Source of the DNA: Sphingopyxis macrogoltabida
GTDB taxonomy: Bacteria > Pseudomonadota > Alphaproteobacteria > Sphingomonadales > Sphingomonadaceae
NCBI RefSeq assembly: GCF_001314325.1
Contig: NZ_CP009429.1
Span: 3,286,501-3,350,500 of the forward strand
DNA: 64,000 bases
Direction: 5' to 3'
Made by a program: the position numbers and the translations under genes. Of the stretch, positions 1-9,766 are shown piece by piece (position 1 is the stretch's first letter; each line of letters opens with the position of its first letter). The notes under the pieces are model-generated. The model ran no database searches and was not told the origin of the DNA. It worked only from the letters and a program-made list of their open reading frames with translations.

Positions 1-326
1 CACACGACCTTAAATCGGCTTTTGCCGCCGACGGGGTCGATTGGGCCGAATTGCGTATCGACGGCGGCATGGCCGCGAACGACTGGATGGCGCAGGATCT
101 GGCCGACATGCTCGATCTGGTGGTCGAGCGGCCGGGCTTCGTCGAGAGCACGGCGCTGGGTGCCGCGATGCTCGCGGCGACCGGCGCGGGAATTTATCCC
201 GACCTCGCGAGTGCGACGGCCGCGATGCGCGGCACCGCAACGCGCTTCACCCCCGCGCTCGCTGCCGCAAAACGCAAAACGCGCCTTGCCGGGTGGCAAA
301 GCGCGCTTGCAAAAGTCCTCGGCTGA
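1..326 (+). CDS. glpK: Glycerol kinase, C-terminal part (5' end outside window)
   Basis: This is the last 107 or so codons of a gene entering from the left; reading starts in frame at base 3 and stops with TGA at 324-326. The run RIDGGMAANDWMAQ followed by VERPGFVESTALGAA is the typical C-terminal actin-like ATPase fold of FGGY glycerol kinases, where the DGG loop contacts the adenine nucleotide. The enzyme phosphorylates glycerol to sn-glycerol 3-phosphate in the cytoplasm, which feeds lipid synthesis or glycolysis. It ends 14 bases before the convergent rpmE. Another FGGY-family sugar kinase cannot be fully excluded from the tail alone, but the VERP...ESTALGAA pattern favours glycerol kinase. 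Confidence 0.85.
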   Translation, partial: HDLKSAFAADGVDWAELRIDGGMAANDWMAQDLADMLDLVVERPGFVESTALGAAMLAATGAGIYPDLASATAAMRGTATRFTPALAAAKRKTRLAGWQSALAKVLG

Positions 327-340
327 CGCCGAAGCGCGAT

Positions 341-568
341 TTAACGCTTGAGGGTGAGACCACCGAAGCGCTTGTTGAACTTCGCAACCTGACCGCCCGC
401 GTCGAGCATGCGGCCCGTGCCGCCGGTCCATGCCGGGTGCGCCGTCGGGTCGATTTCGAGCGTCATCACGTCGCCCTCTTTGCCCCAGGTCGAGCGCGTC
501 TGATATTCGGTACCATCGGTCATCTTGACCGTGATGGTGTGATAGTCGGGGTGAATGTCTTTTTTCAT
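341..568 (-). CDS. rpmE: 50S ribosomal protein L31
   Basis: This 75-residue protein starts [12 protein letters not shown] and ends [10 protein letters not shown], the hallmarks of bacterial L31, a large-subunit protein in the bridge to the small subunit. The ATG at 568 was chosen over an upstream in-frame start because MKKDIHP is the universal N-terminus and an AGGAG-type ribosome site lies just upstream. There is no cysteine at all, so this is the zinc-independent form that lacks the CxxC ribbon of E. coli L31. It is convergent with the glycerol kinase gene and lies 115 bases beyond fabZ on the same strand. Confidence 0.95.
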   Translation of the reverse strand: MKKDIHPDYHTITVKMTDGTEYQTRSTWGKEGDVMTLEIDPTAHPAWTGGTGRMLDAGGQVAKFNKRFGGLTLKR

Positions 569-683
569 CTCTTGGCTCCTGCGCCGCTGGTTTCCGACCA
601 GCGGCTGAGTCGATGCTGTCCCCGCTATGGGGCCCGCGAAGCGGTGGCCCCTAACGGCGAACGCCTGATTTTGCAAGTCTTGC

Positions 684-1163
684 TTAGTCGCCGGGCGGAT
701 CGGCGATCATCGCGGTGAACTGGCATTCGGTCGCCAGTTGCCCGCCGAGCATCGCCTTGCCTTCGAACTTGCAGATATTCCGCTTCGCCTGAAGGATGGT
801 GACGTGGAGGTCGAGCAGGACGCCGGGTTCGACCGGTTTCCTGAACTTCACGCCGTCGATGCCCATGAAATAGACGAGCTTGCCCGAACCGCCGAGGCCG
901 AGCGATTCGACCGCGAGGATACCGCCAGCCTGCGCCAGCGCCTCGACGATGAGGACACCGGGCATGATTGGCCGGCCGGGGAAATGACCCTGAAAAAAAG
1001 GCTCGTTCATCGTCACCGCCTTGACCGCGTGGATCGAGGTGTCCTTCACCATCGATTCCACCCGGTCGACGAGCAGCATCGGATAACGGTGCGGCAGCAG
1101 CGTCAGGATCCGGCGGATATCCACCGGACCCAGGGCCCCCGCGTCCTTTTCCCCGTCAGCCAT
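684..1163 (-). CDS. fabZ: 3-hydroxyacyl-[acyl-carrier-protein] dehydratase
   Basis: FabZ dehydrates beta-hydroxyacyl-ACP to trans-2-enoyl-ACP in the type II fatty-acid elongation cycle in the cytoplasm. The 159-residue protein has the hotdog-fold signature [13 protein letters not shown] near residues 22-34. The catalytic pair is visible as His60 in [11 protein letters not shown] and Glu74 in VEALAQAGG. It is the last gene of the bamA-skp-fabZ segment and starts 5 bases after the skp stop codon, so it is probably cotranscribed. The envelope-assembly and fatty-acid link is a widely conserved arrangement in proteobacteria. Length and motifs match the family fully. Confidence 0.97.
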   Translation of the reverse strand: MADGEKDAGALGPVDIRRILTLLPHRYPMLLVDRVESMVKDTSIHAVKAVTMNEPFFQGHFPGRPIMPGVLIVEALAQAGGILAVESLGLGGSGKLVYFMGIDGVKFRKPVEPGVLLDLHVTILQAKRNICKFEGKAMLGGQLATECQFTAMIADPPGD

Positions 1164-1168
1164 CAGGA

Positions 1169-1858
1169 TCAGCGCGTCGTCGGCGGCGTGCCGGTCGCCG
1201 GGGCGGCGGGAGCGGGCGTGCCCTGTGCGGCGCGCGCGGCGTCCATCAACTGCTGGTTGCGCTGCTGGACGAGCTGGCCCGGCTGGTAGCCGGCCGGCGC
1301 TGCGGTCGACACGCTGGGCAGGATGCGGTTGAGTTCGGTCACCACCGCGTCGGTGATGTCGACATTATTCTCGCGTGCCAGCACCGCGTCGGGGTTGAGC
1401 AGCAGGTCGACCTTCTTCGCGGTCATCGCCGCCTTGATCGCTTCGTTCATGCGAACGCTGATCTGGTCCTCGACATAAGCGATAGCGAGATCGACCGGCG
1501 CGCTGATCTGACCAAGTTCGGTCTGCGCAGCCTGGCGCTTGTCCTGCACGGCCTTGGCGGCCGCCTGCAGCGCCGCCTGATTCTGCGGCGTCTTCTTCGC
1601 TTCTTCCTGATATTTGGCGATCAGGACGTTGATTTCGGCCTGCAGCGTCTGGCCGCGCGACTGCTGCTGGTCGATCTGCGCCTTGTAGGTCGTCTCGATC
1701 TGCTGCGTGGCGGTCTGGAAGGCGTTCGAACGCGCGGCGGCGGCACGGACGTCGGCGACGGCGATGGCCTTTGCCTGCGCGAATGCGGGGGCCGACACGA
1801 CGGGCGAAACCGACAGCGCGGCGAAGGCCAGCGCCGAAGCGACAAAAATTTTCTTCAT
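1169..1858 (-). CDS. skp: Periplasmic chaperone, OmpH/Skp family
   Basis: This 229-residue protein has a clear signal peptide ([16 protein letters not shown]..., probable cleavage after AFA near residue 27). A long alpha-helical, Gln- and Ala-rich segment at about 50-150 resembles the tentacle coiled coil of Skp, which holds unfolded outer-membrane proteins on their way to BamA. The C-terminal 50 residues are a Pro/Ala/Thr-rich tail that looks disordered and is longer than in E. coli Skp. The start codon overlaps the bamA stop by one base (TGATG), which suggests translational coupling of the chaperone to the assembly pore. fabZ follows 5 bases on. Confidence 0.9.
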   Translation of the reverse strand: MKKIFVASALAFAALSVSPVVSAPAFAQAKAIAVADVRAAAARSNAFQTATQQIETTYKAQIDQQQSRGQTLQAEINVLIAKYQEEAKKTPQNQAALQAAAKAVQDKRQAAQTELGQISAPVDLAIAYVEDQISVRMNEAIKAAMTAKKVDLLLNPDAVLARENNVDITDAVVTELNRILPSVSTAAPAGYQPGQLVQQRNQQLMDAARAAQGTPAPAAPATGTPPTTR

Positions 1859-4560
1859 CAGAATTGGGTTCCTACGTTGAATGAGAAGCGTTTGGTATCA
1901 TCGCCCTCTTCTTTGCGAAGGGCGTAAGCGAAGTCGATCCGGAAGGGACCGAAAGGCGAGTTCCAGTTGACACCGGCACCGATCGAGACGCGCGGCATCC
2001 AGCTATCGCCGAAATAACGTTCCTCGAACGGGGAGAGGTTGGAGGTCGTCCCGGTCGGACAGCTGCTGTACGACCCCTGCGGGATCGCCGGGGTCGCAGC
2101 GTTGTTGTCATGATCGACCAGCGCCTGCGTACCGAAGCTGATCGCGCCGGTGGTGCCGTTGCGGCAAAGATTCTTGGTGAGACCGTCGGACGGATCCTTG
2201 AAGTCGGCGAGCGTGGTGAGGTCGGGACGCTTGACGCCGAAGACCGAACCGACGTCGAGGAAGACCGACGGCCGGAGGCCGAGTTCCTTGGCTCCGGTGC
2301 CGAGCGGAATGTCGATCTCGAGCCGCCCCTGATAATAGGCGCGGCCGCCGAGCGCGTCGTCGATGCGCTGTTTGGTCGTCGTGTCGAGGATCGGGTTTGC
2401 GGGATCGGTCACGTCGACCGACGCATAGCGGATGACGCGCGGACCGACGCCGCGAATGTCGAAACCGCGCATCTGCGGTTCGCCGAGGAAGAAGCGGTCG
2501 GTCAGGCGGACCTTGTCGCTGGTCGGGGTCGGGCGCCCGCCGAGCGGGTAGATATAACCGCCCTCGGCCGAAACATTGAGGATGAAGCGGCTGCCGAGGT
2601 TGAAGTGCTTGCTCGCCGCGGCGCGGGTACGGACATATTTGACGCTGCCGCCGAGGCCGGCGAAATCCTGGCTGAGCGACAGCGACTGGCCGCGCGTCGG
2701 GCGCAGGCGGTTGTCGCGGTCGTCATAGGCGATGGTGAAGCCGAGCAGCGAGGTCGTACGCTTGCCGATCGCGTCGCAGAGGTAACGGCCGGCGACCAGC
2801 GGGTCGCACTCGTCGCGGAAATAATAGAGATTCTTGTCGAGCGACACATCGTCGAAGTTCAGGCTGTAACGCGTGAAGAACGACAGGAATTCGGTGAGCG
2901 GCACACCGGCGTTGATCTGGAAGCCCGTCGTCGACTGTTCGAACGTCGTGCGGCGGTCGCTGCCGATGAAGTTGAACGAGTTCAGATCGCGGCGATAGAC
3001 GGTGCCGCCGATCGAGATGTTGCGGTCGAACAGATAGGGCTCGGTAAAGCCGAGTTCGACCGACTTCGAATAGCTCGAATAGTTGACCGACGCCTGCAAC
3101 TGCTGGCCGAGGCCGCGGAAGTTGCGCTGGCGGATCGATCCCTGCAGCAGGAAATTCTCGATCGACGAGAAACCGGCCGACAGCGACAGTTCACCGGTCG
3201 GCTTTTCCTCGACATTGGTTTCGAGGATGATGCGGTCGGGGGCGCTGCCTTCCTTGCGCTCGATCTCCAGATTTTCCTGGAAATAGCCGAGGCTGTTGAT
3301 GCGGTTTTCGGTGCGCTTGACACCGAAGCTGTTGAACGCATCGCCTTCGTTCAGGCGGAACTCGCGGCGCACGACCTTGTCGTGGGTCAGCGTGTTGCCG
3401 TTGACGTCGATGCGCTCGACGTAAGTCCGCGGACTTTCGGCGACGTTGAAGGTAATCCCCATCGTCCGCGTTTCGGGGTCGCGGCGGAACTCGGGGCTGA
3501 TGTCGGCAAAGGCATAACCGAACAGACCGGCGGTCTCGCTCAGGCTTTCGACGGTGTCCTCGACCAGCTTCGCGTCGTACCAGTCGTCCTTCTTCATCGG
3601 CAGCAGCGTCTTCAGCGTTTCCGGCCGAAAGTCGCGGATTTCGCTCTTCACGTCGACGTCGCCGAACTTGTAGCGTTCGCCTTCCTCGACGACATAGGTG
3701 ATGATGAAGTCCTGCTTGTTGCTCGTCAGCTCGGCGACCGCCGAAATGACGCGGAAGTCGGCATAGCCGTTCTGCAGGTAGAAAAGGCGCAGCTTTTGCT
3801 GGTCATAGGCGAGACGGTCGGGGTCGTAGCTGGTGTTCGACGACAGGATCGTCAGCAAGCCCGATTCCTTCGTCGCCATCTCGTCGCGGAGATCGCCGTC
3901 GCTGAACTTCTCGTTGCCGATGATGTTGATCTGGCGGACCTTCGACTTCGGACCTTCATTGATTTCGAAGACGACATCGACGCGGTTCTGGTCGAGCGAC
4001 ACCATCTTCGGCTCGACGGTCGCGGCGAAGCGGCCCTGCCGCTTGTAGAGTTCGATGATGCGCGCGACGTCGGCGCGAACCTTCGACCGGGTAAAGATCT
4101 GGCGCGGCGCGAGCTTGATCTCGGGGCGGATCTTGTCTTCCTTCAGGCGCTTGTTGCCCTCCAGAATGACGCGGTTGATCACCGGGTTTTCGGTGACCTG
4201 GATCGTCAGCGCACCGGCATTGTCGGTGATCTGGAAATCCTTGAAAAGTTCGGTCGCGGCAAGGTCCTTGAGCGCCTGGTCGAGTACCGAGCGGTCATAG
4301 GGCTGGCCGACGCGCAGACGCAGGTAGGACAGGATCGTCTGCGCTTCGAGCCGCTGGTTGCCGGTGACGGTGATCGACTGGACGGTCGTCGCCGACGGCA
4401 CAGCTTCGGGCGCGGGGGGTGCCGGGACGGTCGGCACGGTAGCCGGCGGTGCAGCTTCCTGCGCCATGAGCGGCGCGACGGGAGCCAGCATCGTTCCTGC
4501 CATGAGGAGTGCCGACAGCTGCATCCGCGCCGAAATTTTGTGTGAAGCCACGCTGTTCAT
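1858..4560 (-). CDS. bamA: Outer membrane protein assembly factor BamA
   Basis: BamA is the central beta-barrel of the complex that folds and inserts outer-membrane proteins. The protein has a signal peptide with cleavage near MAQ|EAAPP, five POTRA-type repeats over roughly residues 65-420, and a C-terminal barrel ending in NVGTQF, whose terminal Phe is typical. Motifs such as EGNKRL, NEGPKSKV and VGPRVIRY are family-like. An in-frame GTG at 4578 would add six residues. I prefer the ATG at 4560, which gives a normal n-region, but neither has a strong ribosome site. It lies 72 bases after rseP, and its stop overlaps the skp start by one base. Confidence 0.95.
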   Translation of the reverse strand: MNSVASHKISARMQLSALLMAGTMLAPVAPLMAQEAAPPATVPTVPAPPAPEAVPSATTVQSITVTGNQRLEAQTILSYLRLRVGQPYDRSVLDQALKDLAATELFKDFQITDNAGALTIQVTENPVINRVILEGNKRLKEDKIRPEIKLAPRQIFTRSKVRADVARIIELYKRQGRFAATVEPKMVSLDQNRVDVVFEINEGPKSKVRQINIIGNEKFSDGDLRDEMATKESGLLTILSSNTSYDPDRLAYDQQKLRLFYLQNGYADFRVISAVAELTSNKQDFIITYVVEEGERYKFGDVDVKSEIRDFRPETLKTLLPMKKDDWYDAKLVEDTVESLSETAGLFGYAFADISPEFRRDPETRTMGITFNVAESPRTYVERIDVNGNTLTHDKVVRREFRLNEGDAFNSFGVKRTENRINSLGYFQENLEIERKEGSAPDRIILETNVEEKPTGELSLSAGFSSIENFLLQGSIRQRNFRGLGQQLQASVNYSSYSKSVELGFTEPYLFDRNISIGGTVYRRDLNSFNFIGSDRRTTFEQSTTGFQINAGVPLTEFLSFFTRYSLNFDDVSLDKNLYYFRDECDPLVAGRYLCDAIGKRTTSLLGFTIAYDDRDNRLRPTRGQSLSLSQDFAGLGGSVKYVRTRAAASKHFNLGSRFILNVSAEGGYIYPLGGRPTPTSDKVRLTDRFFLGEPQMRGFDIRGVGPRVIRYASVDVTDPANPILDTTTKQRIDDALGGRAYYQGRLEIDIPLGTGAKELGLRPSVFLDVGSVFGVKRPDLTTLADFKDPSDGLTKNLCRNGTTGAISFGTQALVDHDNNAATPAIPQGSYSSCPTGTTSNLSPFEERYFGDSWMPRVSIGAGVNWNSPFGPFRIDFAYALRKEEGDDTKRFSFNVGTQF

Positions 4561-4632
4561 CCCGCAAAAATAACCCACAAGCGGCGAACGCCCTTTTTCG
4601 GCAGTTCGCGCGCACTCCCTGCCCCAGTCCGG

Positions 4633-5766
4633 CTATCCAATCAAGCGGGCGATCCGGTCCCACAGGCCGAATGAGCCCAAATCATTGAAAGTCACGACCA
4701 GCATCAGCGTCACGACCGCCGCAAAGCCGAATCGGAACGCCCATTCCTGCACCTTGGCGGGCGCGGGACGTCGCCTGATCGCCTCATATCCGTAAAAAAG
4801 CAAATGACCGCCATCGAGCATGGGCAATGGCAACAGGTTTATGAACCCCAGATTGATGGAGATCAGCGCGATCAGGAAGATCAGCGACGCAATCCCGAGG
4901 CTCGCGGCCTCACCCGACACCTTCGCGATGTTGAGCGGCCCGCTCAGATCCTTGACCGACCGGTTGCCGGTCAGAAGCTGGCCCAGCACTTCGCCCGTCT
5001 GCCGGACGATCTGCGCGGTCTGCTTGAGCCCGATCAGCGGCGCCTCGACGAGCGACACCTTCTCGAACACCACCTCGCCCGCCGCGATACCGATGACGCC
5101 GCGTTCGAAGCTGTTGCCGAACCGGTCCTGCTCCTTCACCAGCCGGGGGGTGAGCCGCAGCGTTTCTTCGGCGCCGCCGCGTTCGATCCTTACATCCATG
5201 GCCTCGCCGGGGCGGTGCGCGACCGCCATCGGAATATCGGTAAAGACGTCCATGGCGCGGCCGTCGATCGAGACGATGCGATCGCCCGCGCGGATGCCCG
5301 CGGCGGCGGCGGCCGAACCCTCCATCACCGAGCCCGCGACGGGCGGCGTTGTCGGCGTGCCGCCGATCCACGCGAAGCCGGCGAGGATCAGGATCGCGAA
5401 CAGAAAATTGGTCACCGGCCCGGCGAGGACGATCAGGGTGCGTTTCCACACTGGCTGGGCGGGAAAGCTGTGCGAGCGTTCGGCTTCCGGCAGCTTCTCC
5501 CATTCGGCGTCGGGCTGGCTGACCGCATCGCGGTCGCCCGCGAACTGGACATAGCCGCCAAGCGGCAGCCAGCCGATCTTCCATTCGGTGCCGCGCTTGT
5601 CGGTCCACGCGAGGATCTTGCGGCCGAAGCCGATCGAGAAGGTATCGGCCTTCACGCCGCACCAGCGCCCGACGATATAATGCCCATATTCGTGCACGAA
5701 CACGAGCGGGCCGAGCACCAGCAGGAAGGCCAGAATCGTGAAAGGAATGCCGGGGGCTTCAAGCAT
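4633..5766 (-). CDS. rseP: RIP zinc metalloprotease RseP (site-2 protease)
   Basis: RseP is an inner-membrane intramembrane protease that cleaves anti-sigma factors and leftover signal peptides. With the ATG at 5766 the protein is 377 residues. HEYGH (residues 25-29) in the first membrane segment gives the zinc ligands and catalytic Glu. The second motif, NLLPLPMLDGG at about 310-320, supplies the third zinc ligand. One PDZ domain lies at about 115-190, fewer than the two in E. coli. The start overlaps the dxr stop by 8 bases; in-frame sequence further upstream belongs to the dxr 3' end. Location between dxr and bamA is typical in alphaproteobacteria. Confidence 0.95.
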   Translation of the reverse strand: MLEAPGIPFTILAFLLVLGPLVFVHEYGHYIVGRWCGVKADTFSIGFGRKILAWTDKRGTEWKIGWLPLGGYVQFAGDRDAVSQPDAEWEKLPEAERSHSFPAQPVWKRTLIVLAGPVTNFLFAILILAGFAWIGGTPTTPPVAGSVMEGSAAAAAGIRAGDRIVSIDGRAMDVFTDIPMAVAHRPGEAMDVRIERGGAEETLRLTPRLVKEQDRFGNSFERGVIGIAAGEVVFEKVSLVEAPLIGLKQTAQIVRQTGEVLGQLLTGNRSVKDLSGPLNIAKVSGEAASLGIASLIFLIALISINLGFINLLPLPMLDGGHLLFYGYEAIRRRPAPAKVQEWAFRFGFAAVVTLMLVVTFNDLGSFGLWDRIARLIG

Positions 5767-6922
5767 GTTCGTAATGGTCCACAAAATGCTGCGCAGCCGC
5801 GCGTGATGCGGCGTCGACGCTGAATATGTCGTGAAGCGATACCGGTACCGGCGGCGCTTCGGCATCGATCACCCGGCGTACCGTGTCGACGATGGCGGGA
5901 AAGGAAATGCGGCCGGCGAGAAAAGCGGCGACTGCGACCTCGTTTGCGGCGTTAAGCTGCGCCGGGCGCGCGCCACCCTCGGCGATCGCGGCGCGGCACA
6001 GCGCGGTCGCGGGGAAGCGTATTTCGTCGGGTGCCTCGAAATCGAGCCGCGCGATCGTTGCAAGGTCAAGCGGCGCGCACGGCGTCGCCATCCGTTCCGG
6101 CCATGCAAGAGCGCTCGCGATCGGAATGCGCATGTCGGGCGAACCAAGCTGTGCCAGTGTCGAGCAGTCGATATATTCGACGAGGCTGTGGATCACCGAC
6201 TGCGGGTGGACGAGAATCTCGATGCGGTCGAGCCCGACCGGGAACAGATGATGCGCCTCGATGAGTTCGAGGCCCTTGTTCATCATCGTCGCCGAATCGA
6301 CGCTGATCTTCGCGCCCATCGACCAATTGGGATGCGCAACCGCCTGCGCCGGCGTGACGCGCGCCATGTCGGCGGCGCTCATGGTGCGGAACGGACCGCC
6401 GCTCGCGGTCAGGATGATCCGGCGCACCTGCTCGATCCGCCCGCCCGCGAGGCACTGGAAAATCGCATTATGCTCGCTGTCCACGGGCAGCAGCGTCGAA
6501 CCCGACGCGCGCGCCGCTGCGGTCATCAATTCGCCCGCCGAAACGAGCGCTTCCTTGTTCGCCAGCGCGACATCGGTGCCCGCCTCGATCGCCGCCATCG
6601 TCGGCGCGAGGCCGGCGCAGCCGACGATTGCCGCCATGACGAGGTCGGCGGGGCGCTTTGCCGCTTCGACCAGCGCTTCGGCGCCGGCGCTCGCCTCGAT
6701 CCCCGTCCCGGCCAGCGCTTCCTGGAGTTCGGTATGGCGGGCTTCGTCGGCGATCACCGCGATATCGGGGCGGAATTCCTTCGCCAGCTTTGCCAGCTCG
6801 GCGACGTCGCTGTTCGCGGTCAGCACAGCGATCTGCCACGCCTCGCCATCGCGCCGGACAAGATCGAGGGTCGATTGGCCGACCGATCCGGTGGCGCCGA
6901 ACAGCGAGAGGCGCCGCGCCAT
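5759..6922 (-). CDS. dxr: 1-deoxy-D-xylulose-5-phosphate reductoisomerase
   Basis: Dxr makes 2-C-methyl-D-erythritol 4-phosphate from DXP with NADPH, the committed step of the MEP isoprenoid pathway. The 387-residue protein opens with the Rossmann motif LFGATGSVGQST. It carries the family segments VDSEHNAIFQCL (metal and substrate site) and SVDSATMMNKGLELIEAHHLF. The ATG at 6922 was chosen because MARRLSLFGATG places the nucleotide motif at the very start, as in homologues; the upstream in-frame start lies inside cdsA. It follows cdsA by one base and overlaps rseP by 8, so all are probably translated from one message. Confidence 0.97.
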   Translation of the reverse strand: MARRLSLFGATGSVGQSTLDLVRRDGEAWQIAVLTANSDVAELAKLAKEFRPDIAVIADEARHTELQEALAGTGIEASAGAEALVEAAKRPADLVMAAIVGCAGLAPTMAAIEAGTDVALANKEALVSAGELMTAAARASGSTLLPVDSEHNAIFQCLAGGRIEQVRRIILTASGGPFRTMSAADMARVTPAQAVAHPNWSMGAKISVDSATMMNKGLELIEAHHLFPVGLDRIEILVHPQSVIHSLVEYIDCSTLAQLGSPDMRIPIASALAWPERMATPCAPLDLATIARLDFEAPDEIRFPATALCRAAIAEGGARPAQLNAANEVAVAAFLAGRISFPAIVDTVRRVIDAEAPPVPVSLHDIFSVDAASRAAAQHFVDHYEHA

Positions 6923-6923
6923 G

Positions 6924-7604
6924 TCAGCCGGCCGCGCGCACGGCGATCTGGCCCGCAAACGCGAGGCCGCCGAGGATCAACGCAACCGGGAGCAGGCCGT
7001 CGACGCGGTCGAACAGGCCGCCATGACCCGGAATCAGCTTGCCCGAATCCTTGACCCCGGCGCGGCGCTTCATCCAGCTTTGCGCGAGATCGCCAAGCTG
7101 CGCCGCGAGCCCCATGAACAGGCCGATCCACAGCGGCACGCCGATGATGCCGCCGCGATCACCGATCGTCGCGCTGGCGACGAGCGCTGCGATCATGCCG
7201 CCGATCAGCCCCGACCAGGTCTTCGACGGGCTGATTGTCGGTGCAAGACGCGCACCGCCAAAGGCGCGGCCGGCGAAATAGGCGCCGATGTCGGTCGCCC
7301 AGACCATGCCGAACACCCATAGTGCCGCAGTGACGCCCAGATGGTCGCGAATATACCAGAGCCCGGCCATCGATCCCGCGACGAGCAGCGGGCCGAGCAG
7401 CAGCAATGCCTTCTTCGTCCCGCCGGGAACCGCCATCGCGCGGACGAGCGCGAACCATTCGACGAGCACCAGCGCGCCGCCGACCAGCAGCAGCAGGCCG
7501 AAGGCGATGCCACCGAACCACAGCGCGGTCCCCGCGATCGCGAACATCACGATCGCCGATCCGATCCGCACCCACAGGTCCGATTTGCCAGATGCCATGC
7601 TCAT
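6924..7604 (-). CDS. cdsA: Phosphatidate cytidylyltransferase (CDP-diacylglycerol synthase)
   Basis: CdsA converts phosphatidic acid and CTP to CDP-diacylglycerol, the precursor used by PssA at 12355-13137. The 226-residue protein is strongly hydrophobic, with about six to seven membrane helices. Near the C-terminus it has the full family signature, with SWMKRRAGVKDS, PGHGG and FDRVD in the expected order. The start at 7604 overlaps the uppS stop as ATGA, giving a protein MSMASGKSD...; longer in-frame extensions lie within uppS in another frame and are artefacts. Placement between uppS and dxr is standard. Confidence 0.96.
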   Translation of the reverse strand: MSMASGKSDLWVRIGSAIVMFAIAGTALWFGGIAFGLLLLVGGALVLVEWFALVRAMAVPGGTKKALLLLGPLLVAGSMAGLWYIRDHLGVTAALWVFGMVWATDIGAYFAGRAFGGARLAPTISPSKTWSGLIGGMIAALVASATIGDRGGIIGVPLWIGLFMGLAAQLGDLAQSWMKRRAGVKDSGKLIPGHGGLFDRVDGLLPVALILGGLAFAGQIAVRAAG

Positions 7605-8293
7605 AATCCCCCGTAGCGGCGATCGCGCCGCGCAAACTGGTCGAGCGCCGCCTTCAGGTCGGCGGGCTTGAAATCCGGCCACAATGTGTCGGTAAAGTAA
7701 AGTTCGGCATAGGCCGACTGCCAAAGCAGGAAATTCGACAGCCGCACCTCGCCCGACGTGCGGATCAGCAGGTCGAGCGGCGGCATGTCGGCGGTGTCGA
7801 GATGCGCGGCGATGCTGTCCTCTGTAATCGGCCCCTCTGCCGCGGCCGCGGTCGCGGCGCGCACCAGTTCGTCCTGCGCGCCGTAATTGAGTGCCACCGC
7901 CAGCGTCGTACGCTTGTTGCCAGCGGTACGCTCGAGCGCGTTGTCGATCAGCGCGACGACGTCGGGAGCGAGCGCGCGCCAATTGCCGATCACTTTCAGC
8001 TTCACGTCATTGGCGGCAAATTCGTCGAGGTCGGAGAGGATGAAGCGCTTCATCAGCCCCATCAGGTCGCTGACTTCCTCTTCGGGCCGCTTCCAGTTTT
8101 CGGAACTGAAAGCATAGAGCGTCATCGCCTCGATGCCGAGGTCGCCAGCGGCGCGGACGATCGTGCGTACCGCCTCGACGCCGGCCTTGTGACCGGCGAC
8201 GCGGGGCAGCAGGCGCTTCTTGGCCCAGCGGCCGTTGCCGTCCATGATGATGGCAACATGGCGCGCACCATGGCTGGCGGCCGGTGTCGTCAT
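7601..8293 (-). CDS. uppS: Undecaprenyl diphosphate synthase (cis-isoprenyl transferase)
   Basis: UppS condenses isopentenyl diphosphate units onto farnesyl diphosphate to make the C55 lipid carrier for peptidoglycan and glycan export. The 230-residue protein contains AIIMDGNGRWAKKR with the catalytic Asp18 that binds magnesium-diphosphate. It also has YAFSSENWKRP and, near the C-terminus, a family-typical RTSGEVRLSNFLLWQ. The in-operon link to dxr (isoprenoid entry) and cdsA is functionally sensible. The stop overlaps the cdsA start by four bases, and frr ends 34 bases upstream of its start. Confidence 0.97.
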   Translation of the reverse strand: MTTPAASHGARHVAIIMDGNGRWAKKRLLPRVAGHKAGVEAVRTIVRAAGDLGIEAMTLYAFSSENWKRPEEEVSDLMGLMKRFILSDLDEFAANDVKLKVIGNWRALAPDVVALIDNALERTAGNKRTTLAVALNYGAQDELVRAATAAAAEGPITEDSIAAHLDTADMPPLDLLIRTSGEVRLSNFLLWQSAYAELYFTDTLWPDFKPADLKAALDQFARRDRRYGGL

Positions 8294-8327
8294 AGTCCGT
8301 ACAGCGTCCCGGAAATCCCCCGATCCA

Positions 8328-8882
8328 CTAGCCCAGGATTTCCTTTTCCTTGGCGGTCGCGGCGGCGTCGAGTTCGGCGATCGTCGCGTCGGTCAGCTTC
8401 TGGACATCGGTTTCGGCGCGCTTGCGCTCGTCCTCGCTGATTTCCTTCTTGTTTTCGTCGGTCTTCAGATTGTCCATGCCGTCGCGGCGGACGTTGCGGA
8501 CCGCAACCCGCGCCTTTTCGGCATATTGGCCGGCGAGCTTCGACAGCTCCTTGCGGCGCTCCTGCGTCATTTCGGGGATCGGCAGGCGCAGCGTCTGGCC
8601 GTCGACGATAGGGTTGAGCCCGAGGCCCGCCGAGCGGATCGCCTTGTCGACCGGGCCGACGTTCGACTTGTCCCACACCTGCACCGACAGCATGCGCGGT
8701 TCGGGTGCGCTGACCGAGGCGACCTGGTTGAGCGGCATGTGGCTGCCATAAACCTCGACCGTCACGGGATCGAGCAGCGCGGTATGCGCGCGGCCGGTAC
8801 GCAGGCCCGCGAGGTCGTGCTTCAGCGATTCGACCGCGCCGTGCATGCGGCGTTCGAGATCGGCCTTGTCATATTTCGCCAT
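8328..8882 (-). CDS. frr: Ribosome recycling factor
   Basis: RRF, with EF-G, splits post-termination ribosomes. The 184-residue protein is of family length, with the three-helix-bundle pattern: [25 protein letters not shown] at the start, and [13 protein letters not shown] and [16 protein letters not shown] in the C-terminal helices. The intervening beta domain carries [14 protein letters not shown], a conserved RRF segment. It sits between pyrH (50 bases upstream) and uppS (34 bases downstream), the near-universal pyrH-frr-uppS order. An ATG start at 8882 with MAKYDKADL is the only sensible start. Confidence 0.97.
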   Translation of the reverse strand: MAKYDKADLERRMHGAVESLKHDLAGLRTGRAHTALLDPVTVEVYGSHMPLNQVASVSAPEPRMLSVQVWDKSNVGPVDKAIRSAGLGLNPIVDGQTLRLPIPEMTQERRKELSKLAGQYAEKARVAVRNVRRDGMDNLKTDENKKEISEDERKRAETDVQKLTDATIAELDAAATAKEKEILG

Positions 8883-8932
8883 CTGTCTTTCCTCTCTTGA
8901 TCTTGTCAGGCCGCGTCGCCGGCATCATTGCG

Positions 8933-9655
8933 TTAGTCGGCATCGCCGACGACGGTGGAGACCCCCTCGCCCGCCAGCACGCGCGCCAGATTGCCCGGCT
9001 CGCGGATGTTGAACACGACGATCGGGATATGATTGTCGCGGCACAGCGCCACCGCGCTCGCGTCCATCACCTTCAGATTGTCCGCGAGCACACGGTCGTA
9101 GCTCAGCGTGTCATAGCGCACCGCCGAGGCATCCTGCTTCGGATCGGCATTATAGACGCCGTCGACGCTGGTACCCTTGAGCAGCGCGTCGCACTTCATT
9201 TCGGCGGCGCGGAGCGCGGCACCGCTGTCGGTGGTGAAATAGGGCGCACCGACACCGGCGGCGAAGATCACGACGCGGCCCTTTTCCATATGGCGCTCGG
9301 CGCGGCGGCGGATGACGGGTTCGCACACCTTGTCCATCTCGATCGCCGACTGGACGCGGGTTTCGACGCCAAGCTGCTCGAGCGCATTCTGCATCGCCAG
9401 CGCGTTCATCACCGTCGCCAGCATGCCCATATAATCGGCCTGCGCGCGGTCCATGCCTTTCGCCGCCCCGGCCATGCCGCGGAAGATATTGCCGCCGCCG
9501 ATGACGAGGCAGATTTCGAGACCGCTTTCCTTCGCCTGCTTGACCTCCGCCGCCATGCTCGCGACCGTTTCAGGGTCGATGCCGAAAGGACTGGAGCCCA
9601 TCAGCGCCTCGCCCGACAACTTGAGCAATATGCGTTTCAGGCCGGGCAATGCCAT
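8933..9655 (-). CDS. pyrH: Uridylate kinase
   Basis: PyrH phosphorylates UMP to UDP and is a hexameric, allosteric amino-acid-kinase-fold enzyme distinct from eukaryotic UMP/CMP kinases. The 240-residue protein starts [19 protein letters not shown], with the phosphate-binding KLSGEAL. It has [31 protein letters not shown] and a DGVYNADPK segment, all characteristic. It lies 232 bases downstream of tsf; that gap holds a palindromic repeat, so pyrH may also have its own promoter. frr follows after 50 bases. Confidence 0.97.
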   Translation of the reverse strand: MALPGLKRILLKLSGEALMGSSPFGIDPETVASMAAEVKQAKESGLEICLVIGGGNIFRGMAGAAKGMDRAQADYMGMLATVMNALAMQNALEQLGVETRVQSAIEMDKVCEPVIRRRAERHMEKGRVVIFAAGVGAPYFTTDSGAALRAAEMKCDALLKGTSVDGVYNADPKQDASAVRYDTLSYDRVLADNLKVMDASAVALCRDNHIPIVVFNIREPGNLARVLAGEGVSTVVGDAD

Positions 9656-9766
9656 GATCGGGGGAACCTCTTGTAAACAGCAGATACGCGAATGGCGCGC
9701 ACCCTAGTGAAGGCGCGCGCCATTGCCAAGCGGACTGCCGTGTCCGAACGGAGCCTTCCCCACTTT

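Noticed and set aside
2110..4545. Long open frame (811 codons) antisense to bamA
   Set aside because: Its translation is charged and repetitive with no known motif, a usual shadow of a high-GC gene. BamA on the other strand is unmistakable.
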